Assembly: GCA_027487835.1 (NCBI GenBank)
Contig: JAIYCU010000029.1
Location: 62,001-126,000, forward strand
Length of the DNA: 64,000 bases
Reading direction: 5' to 3'
Source of the DNA: Bacteroidota bacterium
GTDB lineage: Bacteria; Bacteroidota; Bacteroidia; UKL13-3
The position numbers and the translations under genes are program-made. Numbering within the stretch: the stretch's first letter is position 1; each line of letters opens with the position of its first letter. This document shows, piece after piece, positions 38,771-47,597 of this stretch. Below the pieces are notes generated by a model. That model was given only the letters and a program-made list of their open reading frames with translations, was not told the origin of the DNA and searched no databases.

Positions 38771-40456
38771 ATGAAGCAATTAATAGAATGTGTTCCCAAT
38801 TTTAGTGAGGGAAACGACTTAAGTATTATTAAGCAAATTACCGATGCCATTGAAAGCGTAGAAGGGGTATTGCTATTAGACGTAGATCCAGGAAAAGCGA
38901 CCAACCGTACTGTGGTAACCATAGTAGGTGAGCCCGCTCCTGTTATTGAGGCTGCATTTAGGGCCATTAAAAAAGCATCTGAGTTGATAGACATGCGCAA
39001 ACACAAAGGAGAACATCCACGCATGGGTGCTACAGATGTATGCCCTTTGATTCCTGTGAGTGGCATTACCATGGAAGAAACTGCCGTTTATGCCCAAACA
39101 TTGGCAAAAAGAGTAGGTGAAGAATTGAATATTCCGGTTTATTTATATGAATATGCCCAAAAAGATAAATCCCGCAATAACCTTTCCGTAATTAGGGGTG
39201 GTGAGTATGAAGGTTTTTTTGATAAGATAAAATTACCTGAGTGGAAGCCAGATTTTGGTCCAGCTGAATTTAATGAAAGAGCAGGTGGAACAGTGATTGG
39301 AGCGCGAGATTTCTTGATTGCATACAATATCAATCTCAATACAAAATCAGTTAGGCTGGCTAATTCTGTTGCTTTTGATGTGCGTGAAGCTGGGCGTGTA
39401 AAACGTGAAGGAAATCCAATTACTGGCAAGGTGGTAAAAGATGCCGATGGAAATGATGTTAGAATTCCAGGAACTTTAAAGTCATGCAAGGCCATTGGAT
39501 GGTATATTGAAGAATATGCAATTGCCCAAATCAGCATGAACCTTACCAATTATAAGATTACTTCAGTTCATACAGCCTTCGACGAAGTATGCGAAAGCGC
39601 TGCTCGACGTGGTTTAAGGGTAACTGGTTCAGAATTGGTTGGATTAATTCCTTTAGATGCCATGTTAGAAGCTGGTAAACATTATTTGCAAAAGCAGGGT
39701 AGGTCTTTGGGAGTTAGCGAGTCAGAGCTTATACAAATTGCTATAAAATCACTTGGTTTAGATGAATTAGGTAAGTTTGATCCTGAACAAAAAATTATAG
39801 AATATAAGTTAAAAAATGCTGCCGAAGAAAAACTCATAAATATGAATTTAAGGGCATTTGCAGATGAAACTGCAAGTGAGAGTCCAGCGCCAGGAGGCGG
39901 TTCTATTAGCGCTTATGTGGGTAGTTTAGGCGTAGCACTTGGCACCATGGTAGCTAATTTAAGCGCTGGTAAAAGAGGTTGGGAGGATAAGGCTGCCATC
40001 TTTAGTGATTGGGCAGAGTTGGGTCAAACCATTAAAGATAAACTAATAAAAGCAGTTGATGAGGATACCAGAGCCTTTAATAAAATAATGGATGCCTTTG
40101 GTTTACCAAAAAGCAATGAAGCCGAAAAAGCTGCGCGCACAGCTGCCATTGAATCAGCCACCAAGTATGCGTGTGAAGTTCCCTTTTCTGTGATGCAAAT
40201 TTCCTTTGATGCTTTACCTCTCTTGAGATTTATGGTAGTGGAGGGCAATCAAAACTCAATTACAGATGCGGGCGTTGGAGTTTTATGCATAAAAACAGCT
40301 TTACGTGGCGCTTATTTTAATGTGTTGGTAAATGCCAAAGGCCTTAAAGACCAAGCGTACGCAATAGAAATTGTTGGGAAAGCCAAAGATTTACTAAAGC
40401 GCAACCATGAGGTATGCGATGATATCTTATCTATGGTAGAAAACGCCTTGGTATAA
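38771..40456 (+). CDS. ftcD: bifunctional glutamate formimidoyltransferase / formimidoyltetrahydrofolate cyclodeaminase
   Basis: ORF 561 aa; MKQLIECVPNFSEG, HKGEHPRMGATDVCP, cyclodeaminase part ETASESPAPGGGSISAYVGSLGVALGTMVANLS. Confidence 0.95.
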   Translation: MKQLIECVPNFSEGNDLSIIKQITDAIESVEGVLLLDVDPGKATNRTVVTIVGEPAPVIEAAFRAIKKASELIDMRKHKGEHPRMGATDVCPLIPVSGITMEETAVYAQTLAKRVGEELNIPVYLYEYAQKDKSRNNLSVIRGGEYEGFFDKIKLPEWKPDFGPAEFNERAGGTVIGARDFLIAYNINLNTKSVRLANSVAFDVREAGRVKREGNPITGKVVKDADGNDVRIPGTLKSCKAIGWYIEEYAIAQISMNLTNYKITSVHTAFDEVCESAARRGLRVTGSELVGLIPLDAMLEAGKHYLQKQGRSLGVSESELIQIAIKSLGLDELGKFDPEQKIIEYKLKNAAEEKLINMNLRAFADETASESPAPGGGSISAYVGSLGVALGTMVANLSAGKRGWEDKAAIFSDWAELGQTIKDKLIKAVDEDTRAFNKIMDAFGLPKSNEAEKAARTAAIESATKYACEVPFSVMQISFDALPLLRFMVVEGNQNSITDAGVGVLCIKTALRGAYFNVLVNAKGLKDQAYAIEIVGKAKDLLKRNHEVCDDILSMVENALV

Positions 40457-40469
40457 TCCCTTAAGCTAA

Positions 40470-40799
40470 ATGAAAATTATAAAGAAAGCACTAAGTTTAG
40501 CCCTAATGATTGCAGCACCTTTGGTGGCTGGAATGGCTTTTTTTGAGTATGCAAACGTGAGTTTTTTAGGCGAAAAACCGAGTTATCCGTTTGGTAAACA
40601 ACTCATGCATACCTTGCAAGTAAAAGACATCCATTATTTATCAAGTTACCAAAATGAATTGCTAACTATAGGTGTCATATTTTTGGTTATTGCGGTCATT
40701 GCTTATATCAGCATGATGGTGCGCGCATTGATTAATTTGATTTGGCTGGCTTTGGTTTTATTGATTGGTTATTACGTTTATAATTTGCTAGGTAAATAG
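40470..40799 (+). CDS. small membrane protein of unknown function
   Basis: ORF 109 aa directly downstream of ftcD; three hydrophobic segments. Confidence 0.55.
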   Translation: MKIIKKALSLALMIAAPLVAGMAFFEYANVSFLGEKPSYPFGKQLMHTLQVKDIHYLSSYQNELLTIGVIFLVIAVIAYISMMVRALINLIWLALVLLIGYYVYNLLGK

Positions 40800-40895
40800 T
40801 TTTAATTAGTCTGATTCTAAATTGTAGTTTTATCAGAACACTTATGCCAGTGCAATGTTGTAATAAGTAATTTTGAACCAATAATTAATAATATC

Positions 40896-41267
40896 ATGGA
40901 TAGAAAAAAATTCTTAAAAACATTTGCTTTTGGAGCACTTTCAACCAGTGTTTTAGTAGCAGCATGCGGTGGCGATGCACCTAAGACTGAAAATAAAACA
41001 GCCCCAGAGGTAGCACCAGCGCCAGAAGCTGCAGCTCCTGCCTCAACAGCAGATTGTAACGATTTAAGCGGTGTTGCAGAAGCAGATTTAAAGCAACGTG
41101 AGTCCTTAGGTTATGTAGCTAAATCTGTAGAAGCAGAGAAAAATTGCACCAATTGTCGTTTTTACCAACCAGGCACGCAAGCCAATGGATGCGGTGGATG
41201 CCAATTGTTTAAAGGTCCGGTTACACCAGAAGGATACTGCAAAACCTGGAACAAGAAAGAAGCTTAG
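40896..41267 (+). CDS. high-potential iron-sulfur protein (HiPIP)-like, predicted lipoprotein
   Basis: ORF 123 aa; RKKFLKTFAFGALSTSVLVAAC leader; CTNCRFYQPGTQANGCGGCQLFKGPVTPEGYCKTW Cys pattern. Confidence 0.85.
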   Translation: MDRKKFLKTFAFGALSTSVLVAACGGDAPKTENKTAPEVAPAPEAAAPASTADCNDLSGVAEADLKQRESLGYVAKSVEAEKNCTNCRFYQPGTQANGCGGCQLFKGPVTPEGYCKTWNKKEA

Positions 41268-41289
41268 TTTAATTATAACTACATTTTTA

Positions 41290-41320
41290 AAGCCGCCTTT
41301 ACAAAAGGCGGCTTTTTTTT
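41290..41320 (+). terminator. Rho-independent terminator of HiPIP-like gene
   Basis: AAAGCCGCCTTT-ACA-AAAGGCGGCTTTTTTTT stem-loop with T-run, 23 bp after stop codon. Confidence 0.9.
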
Positions 41321-41426
41321 GCCTCAACTTTTGTAAGATATTAGTCAGGTTAAAAATTTTAAATACAATTGCTTATGGATTTTGGGTTAATGTAGCATCA
41401 ATGAAGTACAAATAAATAATAAACTT

Positions 41427-42233
41427 ATGCTACTATTTAATCCAAACAAACAAAACCTCGATGAGGTAGTGTTTGAAAAAAGAAACAAAAGTTATGGCGC
41501 CTATGCTTTGCGCAAGGCTTATCCTTCTCGTGTAAATAGAAGTTTGATTTTTACTTTACTACCTTTTGTATTGGTAGTTGGAGTTACCTTATTAAATCAT
41601 CCAATCGATTCATTCGCCCCCTTATTTCCAGATGCTCCAAAGCCTAAAGAAAGAACCATTGTATGCGGTGGCGTTGTAGAAGTTATGTCGGGGTTTGAAT
41701 TAGAATTAGCCGATGCCGAGTTTTTAATTGTACCAGATAAAAAGATTCCTATTAAGCGTGAGAAAAAACCAGAAGTTAAAAGAATGGTAAGTGCCGTAAT
41801 TCAAGGGATGAGTGGTAGTAATACTTCCGCTTCCATCGCTGGTGCTGGACTCCCAGGTTTGCCAGTTGGTTTGGCAGGCGGATTGCCTTTAATTGGCGGT
41901 ATAAAAGAACCAGAAGTTTTAGATGCTTCGAGCGTAGGCGTGATGGCAGAATTTCCTGGTGGAATTGAGGCCATGTATGAATACATTGGCAAAAATCTAA
42001 ATTACCCCACCTTTGCCCGCGAAAATGGAAAAGAAGGAAAAGTAGTCTTATCTTTTGTAATTGCAGCAGATGGCAGCATTCAAATGAGTGATGTAGAAAA
42101 AGGAATTGGTTTTGGGTGTGATGAGGAAGCTTTAAGAGTAATTGGTGCCATGCCAAAATGGACCCCTGCTACTCAAAATGGAAAACCTGTAGCTGTGCGC
42201 TTAATGTTGCCTATCTTATTTAGGTTGCAATAA
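41427..42233 (+). CDS. tonB: TonB-family energy transducer
   Basis: ORF 268 aa; NLDEVVFEKRNKSYGAYALRKAYPSRVNRSL N-terminus; GGIEAMYEYIGKNLNYPTFARENGKEGKVVLSFVI TonB C-terminal domain. Confidence 0.88.
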   Translation: MLLFNPNKQNLDEVVFEKRNKSYGAYALRKAYPSRVNRSLIFTLLPFVLVVGVTLLNHPIDSFAPLFPDAPKPKERTIVCGGVVEVMSGFELELADAEFLIVPDKKIPIKREKKPEVKRMVSAVIQGMSGSNTSASIAGAGLPGLPVGLAGGLPLIGGIKEPEVLDASSVGVMAEFPGGIEAMYEYIGKNLNYPTFARENGKEGKVVLSFVIAADGSIQMSDVEKGIGFGCDEEALRVIGAMPKWTPATQNGKPVAVRLMLPILFRLQ

Positions 42234-42236
42234 TTT

Positions 42237-44612
42237 TTAAAATTCAAACTTTAAACCACCCGTCGGAAATATCGCCAAGCCATCAAAGTAGTTTTGGCCA
42301 CTTAGGTAATTAAAGCTTTCAGCATTTGCTATTTGTTTGTTAAAAACATTCACTACATCCATAAATATTGTTAATGAGGCGTTTTTAAAGCTGAAGTTAT
42401 AGTTCACCCTTAGGTCAAGACTGCTAAAGTCTGGCAAGCGCAACTGGTTTCTTCCAATTAGCTCTTTGCTATATCTTAATACATTTGTTTGGTTGAGTAC
42501 ATTTTCATAAATGATATAATCATCTTTGGGTTTGCCTGTGGCATATCTATACTTGCCAGAAACCAGCCACTTTTGATTTATTTTATAACTAAGTAAAATA
42601 TTGAATTGATGAGGCTGACTAAATGCCACTGGATACCAGCCAAGGCCATCTGCATCGTTTCGCTCACTTTGCATGTAAGAGTATGAAAGCATACCATGGA
42701 AATTTTTAAGCAATCTCTTTTGCAAATGAATGTCTAAACCTCTTCCAAATCCTTCCCCTAAATTACGTTTAAATATAGTGCCCTCAATTGGATTGCTTAC
42801 GAGGTTATAAAATGATTTATACCATGCCTCTACTGTAAACACAAGGTCTGTCCTAAACTGCTTTTGATACGATAGAATTATTTGTCTCACTTCTTCCATC
42901 TTAAGGCGCTGTCCACTTGGTAAATCTGCAATATCACTGTAAACAGGCTCTTGGTAATAAATGCCTGCCCCAAAACTAATTTGATTACTTTGGTTAATGG
43001 GTATTGTGCCACTGATTCGTGGCGAAATTACCTGCTGCTTAGAAAATCCAGCATAATCATATCGCAGGCCAAAGTTTATTGACACAAACTTTTTAATTAG
43101 AAATGAATAGTTTAAAAATGAGGAAACATTTAACGCTGCATCTTTAAAGTTTGCATTGATTTGCTCAGCAGAAAATACTTGAAACAATTGACTAGGATTG
43201 AATAATTGTGCCCGTCTAAAAATAAATGAAGTATCGGCGGCATTTAAACTTCTCTGGTTATACAATTGCAATACATCTGCCTCAAAGCCTAAAATTATTT
43301 TTTGTTGCTTTGGAAGAAAGTAAGTGTAAATACTACGATAACCAAGTTTGTTTTCATAGTAGTTTTGCGATTGAATATTGCTTAAGTAGGGGATGTTCTC
43401 TCTTGCAATAAACCCATTGCTAGCAATACTAGGATAGGCTTTCCCAACTTCTACGTCAGAAGAATACCTGCTAAAGTACACTACATTTTTTATCGAACTT
43501 TTAGCATTGATAAAAGTGTTTAGGTTCAAACCGAAAACCATTTTATTTCTTTTGAAATTTGGAAGATATAAGAGGTTTAATTTTTTATCCTCATACACAT
43601 TGTCTATAGTTCTTACAAAACTTTCTGGACTAACTATGGCTAAAAATGACAGCTTGTTCTTGGTGTTAATTTGCGTTGTTGTTTTCAAGATAATATCTCC
43701 ATATGCAGGCAGGCCAATGTCTTTTAATCCAACCACATTTACCAGTCCAATGAAGTTTTGATACCTAGCCGAAGCAAACACCTTTGTATTTTTAAAGAGT
43801 TTTGAGGGTCCGTCAAAATTTACATTAAGCCCTAACAAATCAGCTTGCCCATCTATTAAAAGGTTTTCTGAATTGCCCTCTTTAATGCTAAGTCCTAAGT
43901 ATGATGCACTTCTGCGGCCATATTCGGGGCCAAATCCACCTCCTTGGAATACCGCCTTTTCTATTACCCTTGGTGCAAAAATGCTAAACCTACCGCCATT
44001 GGGGTCATTAAAAAAACTGTTGCCTTCTAAGTGCCCAACTTCGGTAAGTGGGATATCATCCACCATATAAACATTGTCTCTTACCCCTTGGCCTCTTACA
44101 GAAATGGCAGCATAAATTCCCCCACTGCTCGAAACGCCCGGCAACATTCCGATAGCCCTAAAAATATCTCCTTGCGCACCTGGGTTAAGCGAAATCTCTT
44201 CCCTTGAGAAAGTGTAGGTAGAAATAGGCGTCATGCGGTTTGGGGTAAAGCGCTGGTTTTGCACCGCAACTTCTTCTAAAGCTTGAATTTGTTTGTCTAA
44301 ATATACCTCAATAAACAACGTTTTTTGATTGGGTATTTGAATATTACTTTCAATCTTGTAATTATAGCCAACCAATCTAAGCTCTAAGGCACAAATGCCA
44401 CTGGCAATTTTAGGGAAGAAAAAAACGCCATTTGAGTCGGTTTGGGTGCTTAAATTCTCAGCTGCAATGCGCACTATTGCCCCTGCCAATGGCCGCTGTT
44501 GTTCTTTGTCGCGTATGATTCCTTTAAGTTTTCCATAGGTTTCGGTTTGACCCAAACTGAGTTGCGAAAATAATAAAAGAAAAAAGAAGGTATTGAGTAG
44601 TTTTTGAGGCAT
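42237..44612 (-). CDS. TonB-dependent receptor with CarboxypepD-reg-like N-terminus
   Basis: ORF 42237-44642; likely start MPQKLLNTFFFLLLFSQLSLGQ at 44612; plug domain (RVRGQGVRDNVYMVDDIPLTEVGHLEG-like), beta-barrel, C-terminal F. Confidence 0.88.
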   Translation of the reverse strand: MPQKLLNTFFFLLLFSQLSLGQTETYGKLKGIIRDKEQQRPLAGAIVRIAAENLSTQTDSNGVFFFPKIASGICALELRLVGYNYKIESNIQIPNQKTLFIEVYLDKQIQALEEVAVQNQRFTPNRMTPISTYTFSREEISLNPGAQGDIFRAIGMLPGVSSSGGIYAAISVRGQGVRDNVYMVDDIPLTEVGHLEGNSFFNDPNGGRFSIFAPRVIEKAVFQGGGFGPEYGRRSASYLGLSIKEGNSENLLIDGQADLLGLNVNFDGPSKLFKNTKVFASARYQNFIGLVNVVGLKDIGLPAYGDIILKTTTQINTKNKLSFLAIVSPESFVRTIDNVYEDKKLNLLYLPNFKRNKMVFGLNLNTFINAKSSIKNVVYFSRYSSDVEVGKAYPSIASNGFIARENIPYLSNIQSQNYYENKLGYRSIYTYFLPKQQKIILGFEADVLQLYNQRSLNAADTSFIFRRAQLFNPSQLFQVFSAEQINANFKDAALNVSSFLNYSFLIKKFVSINFGLRYDYAGFSKQQVISPRISGTIPINQSNQISFGAGIYYQEPVYSDIADLPSGQRLKMEEVRQIILSYQKQFRTDLVFTVEAWYKSFYNLVSNPIEGTIFKRNLGEGFGRGLDIHLQKRLLKNFHGMLSYSYMQSERNDADGLGWYPVAFSQPHQFNILLSYKINQKWLVSGKYRYATGKPKDDYIIYENVLNQTNVLRYSKELIGRNQLRLPDFSSLDLRVNYNFSFKNASLTIFMDVVNVFNKQIANAESFNYLSGQNYFDGLAIFPTGGLKFEF
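43523..43532 (-). repeat. dispersed motif GGTTTGAACC
   Basis: taGGTTCAAACCgaaa in the TonB-dependent receptor gene. Confidence 0.9.
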
Positions 44613-44613
44613 C

Positions 44614-44623
44614 GGTTTGAACC
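44614..44623 (+). repeat. dispersed motif GGTTTGAACC
   Basis: atcGGTTTGAACCaaa immediately upstream of the likely TonB-dependent receptor start codon. Confidence 0.9.
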
Positions 44624-44714
44624 AAAGATGGATGTTTGCCACAAATATAAGGAAGATTATTATTGAGCGTTTACAGCCTTAATTTAAAGATGGCTTTTAT
44701 TATCTTGCGGACTT

Positions 44715-47597
44715 ATGACGCAAAAGAAACTTTTTCTATTAGATGGTATGGCTTTGGTTTACCGTGCTTATTTTGCCTTTAGCCAGAATCCTAGGGTAAC
44801 AAGCTATGGTTTTAATACTTCGGCTATTTTTGGATTTACAACCACCTTATTAGACGTAATCAAAAGAGAAAAACCTACCCATATTGGTGTAGCTTTTGAT
44901 ACCGCTGCACCCACTGCTAGGCATATCGAGTTTGAAGCCTATAAGGCACATAGAGAAGAGCAGCCAGAAGACATTACCAAATCACTTCCCTTTATAATGC
45001 AAGTGGTGGAAGCCCTTAAAATTCCACTATTAATGATGGATGGTTATGAAGCCGATGATGTAATTGGAACCCTTGCCAAACAAGCGGCTAAGAATGGCTT
45101 TACTGTGTATATGATGACCCCCGATAAAGATTTTGCCCAGTTGGTAGAAGAACAAATCTTCATTTATAAGCCAGCCCGAATGGGTAACGATATTGAAATT
45201 ATGGGTGTGCCAGAAGTGCTAAAGAAATGGGAAATTTCTGAGGTGAAGCAAGTAATTGATATCTTAGGTTTATGGGGCGATGCTGTAGATAATATTCCAG
45301 GTGTGCCAGGCATTGGTGAGAAAACTTCTAAATTGTTGGTTCAAAAATATGGCAGCGTAGAAGGTCTCCTGGCACATACCCATGAACTCAAAGGAAAACA
45401 AAAAGAAAATGTAGAAAACAATAAAGAGCAAGCCCTGCTTTCTAAACGTTTGGCCACTATTGATATTAATGTGCCTATTGCTTTTGAAGAAGAGCGTTTG
45501 ATGTTAGAGCCTGCAGATAAAGAAGCAACAGAAAAACTATTTGCAGAATTAGAGTTTAAAACTTTGGCGGCAAGGGTATTTGGTACGCCCTCCAATACTG
45601 CTGAAGTTGGTAGGCAAGCAGGTAATGATAAATCAAGCGGACAAGGAGCTGCTGGGGTGTTTGATTTGTTTAATCAAGGTGCCATGTCGGGGTCGGCTGC
45701 GCCGACCCCCGCAACAGACGGTTCGGCTGAGCTGACAATAGATTCAGATGGTTCGGTGCAGTCGACCCCCACGAACTATTCCACTATTCATGATACCCCG
45801 CATCAATATCTTTTGGTTCAAACCGAAGAAGAAATAAAAAACTGCTTAGCTGAATTGGTGCAATATTCAGAGGTTTGCTTTGATACTGAAACCTCGCAAT
45901 TAGAAAGCACAGAAGCAGAAATTGTTGGACTGTCCTTTGCAGTAAAACCAAACCATGCTTGGTACATTCCTTGTCCAGAAAATTTTGAAGCAGCACAACA
46001 ATTACTTAAAACTTTTGAACCTGTATTTTTAAGCGAAAGCATTACTAAAATTGGCCAGAATATTAAGTATGATCTTAACATCTTAAAGCGCTATGGACTT
46101 AGCCTTAAAGGTAAGTTGTTTGATACCATGTTGGCGCATTATATTATAGATGCCGACCTTAGACATGGAATGGATTACCTAAGTGGAATTTACCTAGGGT
46201 ACCAGCCCGTGAGCATTTCTGAGCTTATTGGAAAGAAAGGGAAAAATCAACTGAGCATGCGCGATGTTGATTTGGAAAAGGTTAAAGAATATGCAGCAGA
46301 GGATGCTGATATTACATTGCAATTAAAACAAAAATTAGCGCCTGAACTAGCCGAGAAGAATGGACAGCAATTGCTAGAAACCCTTGAAATTCCTTTGATA
46401 GACGTGCTGAGTGACATGGAGATTGAAGGGATAAAAATTAATGAAGCATTTCTAAATGATTACTCCAAAGAACTTGAAACAGATCTTCAACTTCTTGAGA
46501 AAGATATTTTGGCTTTGGCTGGAGTACCCTTTAATATTAGCTCGCCAAAGCAGTTGGGCGAGGTATTGTTTGATCATTTGAAGCTTGACCCTAAAGCTAA
46601 GAAAACAAAAACTGGTCAATACAAAACAGACGAAGATGTTTTGCAAGGATTGACTGAGCATGAAATTGTAAAAAAGATTTTAACCGTAAGGCAAATGCAA
46701 AAGCTAAAATCTACTTATGTAGATGCCTTGCCAACCATGATAAATCCCTTGACTGGAAGGGTGCATACCAGCTTTAACCAAGCGGTAGCGGCCACTGGAA
46801 GATTGAGTTCAACCAATCCAAATTTGCAAAATATTCCTATCAAAACAGATAGAGGCAAGGAGGTGCGCAAAGCCTTTATTCCGCGAAATGGAGAGTATGT
46901 TTTGTTAAGTGCAGATTATTCTCAAATAGAATTAAGAATCATTGCTTCTGTGGCTAAAGAAGAGGCCATGATAGAAGCCTTTAAAAACAAATTAGACATT
47001 CATGCCGCCACCGCGGCTAGGGTTTATAATAAACCTTTGGAAGAGGTAACTGCTGATGAAAGAAGAAATGCAAAGGCGGTAAACTTTGGTATTATTTATG
47101 GGCAAAGTGCCTTTGGCTTGAGCCAGAATTTGGGCATTAGTAGAAAGGAAGCAGCTCAAATAATAGAAGAATATTTTAAGTCGTACCCAGGCATCAAACG
47201 CTATATGGACGAGACCATCAATTTTGCCAAGGAGCATGAGTATGTAGAAACCTTAATGGGAAGAAGAAGGTATTTAAGAGACATTAATTCTGCTAATTTT
47301 ACTGTTAGAGGTTTTGCAGAGCGAAATGCCATTAATGCACCTATCCAAGGCAGTGCTGCGGATATGATAAAATTGGCCATGATACGAATTCACAAAGCCT
47401 TAAAAGACCCTGCAAATGGGATAATTCATTCGCGCATGGTTTTGCAGGTACATGACGAATTGGTTTTTGACGCACACAAGGAAGAAGTAGAAAAGCTGAA
47501 GCCATTGGTAATAGCCAATATGGAGGAAGCCATGGCATTGCTCACCCCTGTGGTTGCGGAGGTAGGCGTTGGTGCCAATTGGTTAGAAGCGCATTAA
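44715..47597 (+). CDS. polA: DNA polymerase I
   Basis: ORF 960 aa; 5'-3' exonuclease N-terminus (LFLLDGMALVYRAYFAF), 3'-5' exo-like domain, Pol A motifs SADYSQIELRIIA, RRNAKAVNFGIIYG, LQVHDELVF. Confidence 0.97.
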   Translation: MTQKKLFLLDGMALVYRAYFAFSQNPRVTSYGFNTSAIFGFTTTLLDVIKREKPTHIGVAFDTAAPTARHIEFEAYKAHREEQPEDITKSLPFIMQVVEALKIPLLMMDGYEADDVIGTLAKQAAKNGFTVYMMTPDKDFAQLVEEQIFIYKPARMGNDIEIMGVPEVLKKWEISEVKQVIDILGLWGDAVDNIPGVPGIGEKTSKLLVQKYGSVEGLLAHTHELKGKQKENVENNKEQALLSKRLATIDINVPIAFEEERLMLEPADKEATEKLFAELEFKTLAARVFGTPSNTAEVGRQAGNDKSSGQGAAGVFDLFNQGAMSGSAAPTPATDGSAELTIDSDGSVQSTPTNYSTIHDTPHQYLLVQTEEEIKNCLAELVQYSEVCFDTETSQLESTEAEIVGLSFAVKPNHAWYIPCPENFEAAQQLLKTFEPVFLSESITKIGQNIKYDLNILKRYGLSLKGKLFDTMLAHYIIDADLRHGMDYLSGIYLGYQPVSISELIGKKGKNQLSMRDVDLEKVKEYAAEDADITLQLKQKLAPELAEKNGQQLLETLEIPLIDVLSDMEIEGIKINEAFLNDYSKELETDLQLLEKDILALAGVPFNISSPKQLGEVLFDHLKLDPKAKKTKTGQYKTDEDVLQGLTEHEIVKKILTVRQMQKLKSTYVDALPTMINPLTGRVHTSFNQAVAATGRLSSTNPNLQNIPIKTDRGKEVRKAFIPRNGEYVLLSADYSQIELRIIASVAKEEAMIEAFKNKLDIHAATAARVYNKPLEEVTADERRNAKAVNFGIIYGQSAFGLSQNLGISRKEAAQIIEEYFKSYPGIKRYMDETINFAKEHEYVETLMGRRRYLRDINSANFTVRGFAERNAINAPIQGSAADMIKLAMIRIHKALKDPANGIIHSRMVLQVHDELVFDAHKEEVEKLKPLVIANMEEAMALLTPVVAEVGVGANWLEAH
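45689..45772. repeat. palindromic, degenerate triplicated element inside the polA linker
   Basis: GGGGTCGGC-TGC-GCCGACCCC perfect 9-bp stem followed by related GGTTCGGCTGAGCTGAC and GGTTCGGTGCAGTCGACCCCC. Confidence 0.75.
45815..45824 (-). repeat. dispersed motif GGTTTGAACC
   Basis: ttGGTTCAAACCgaaga in polA. Confidence 0.9.
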
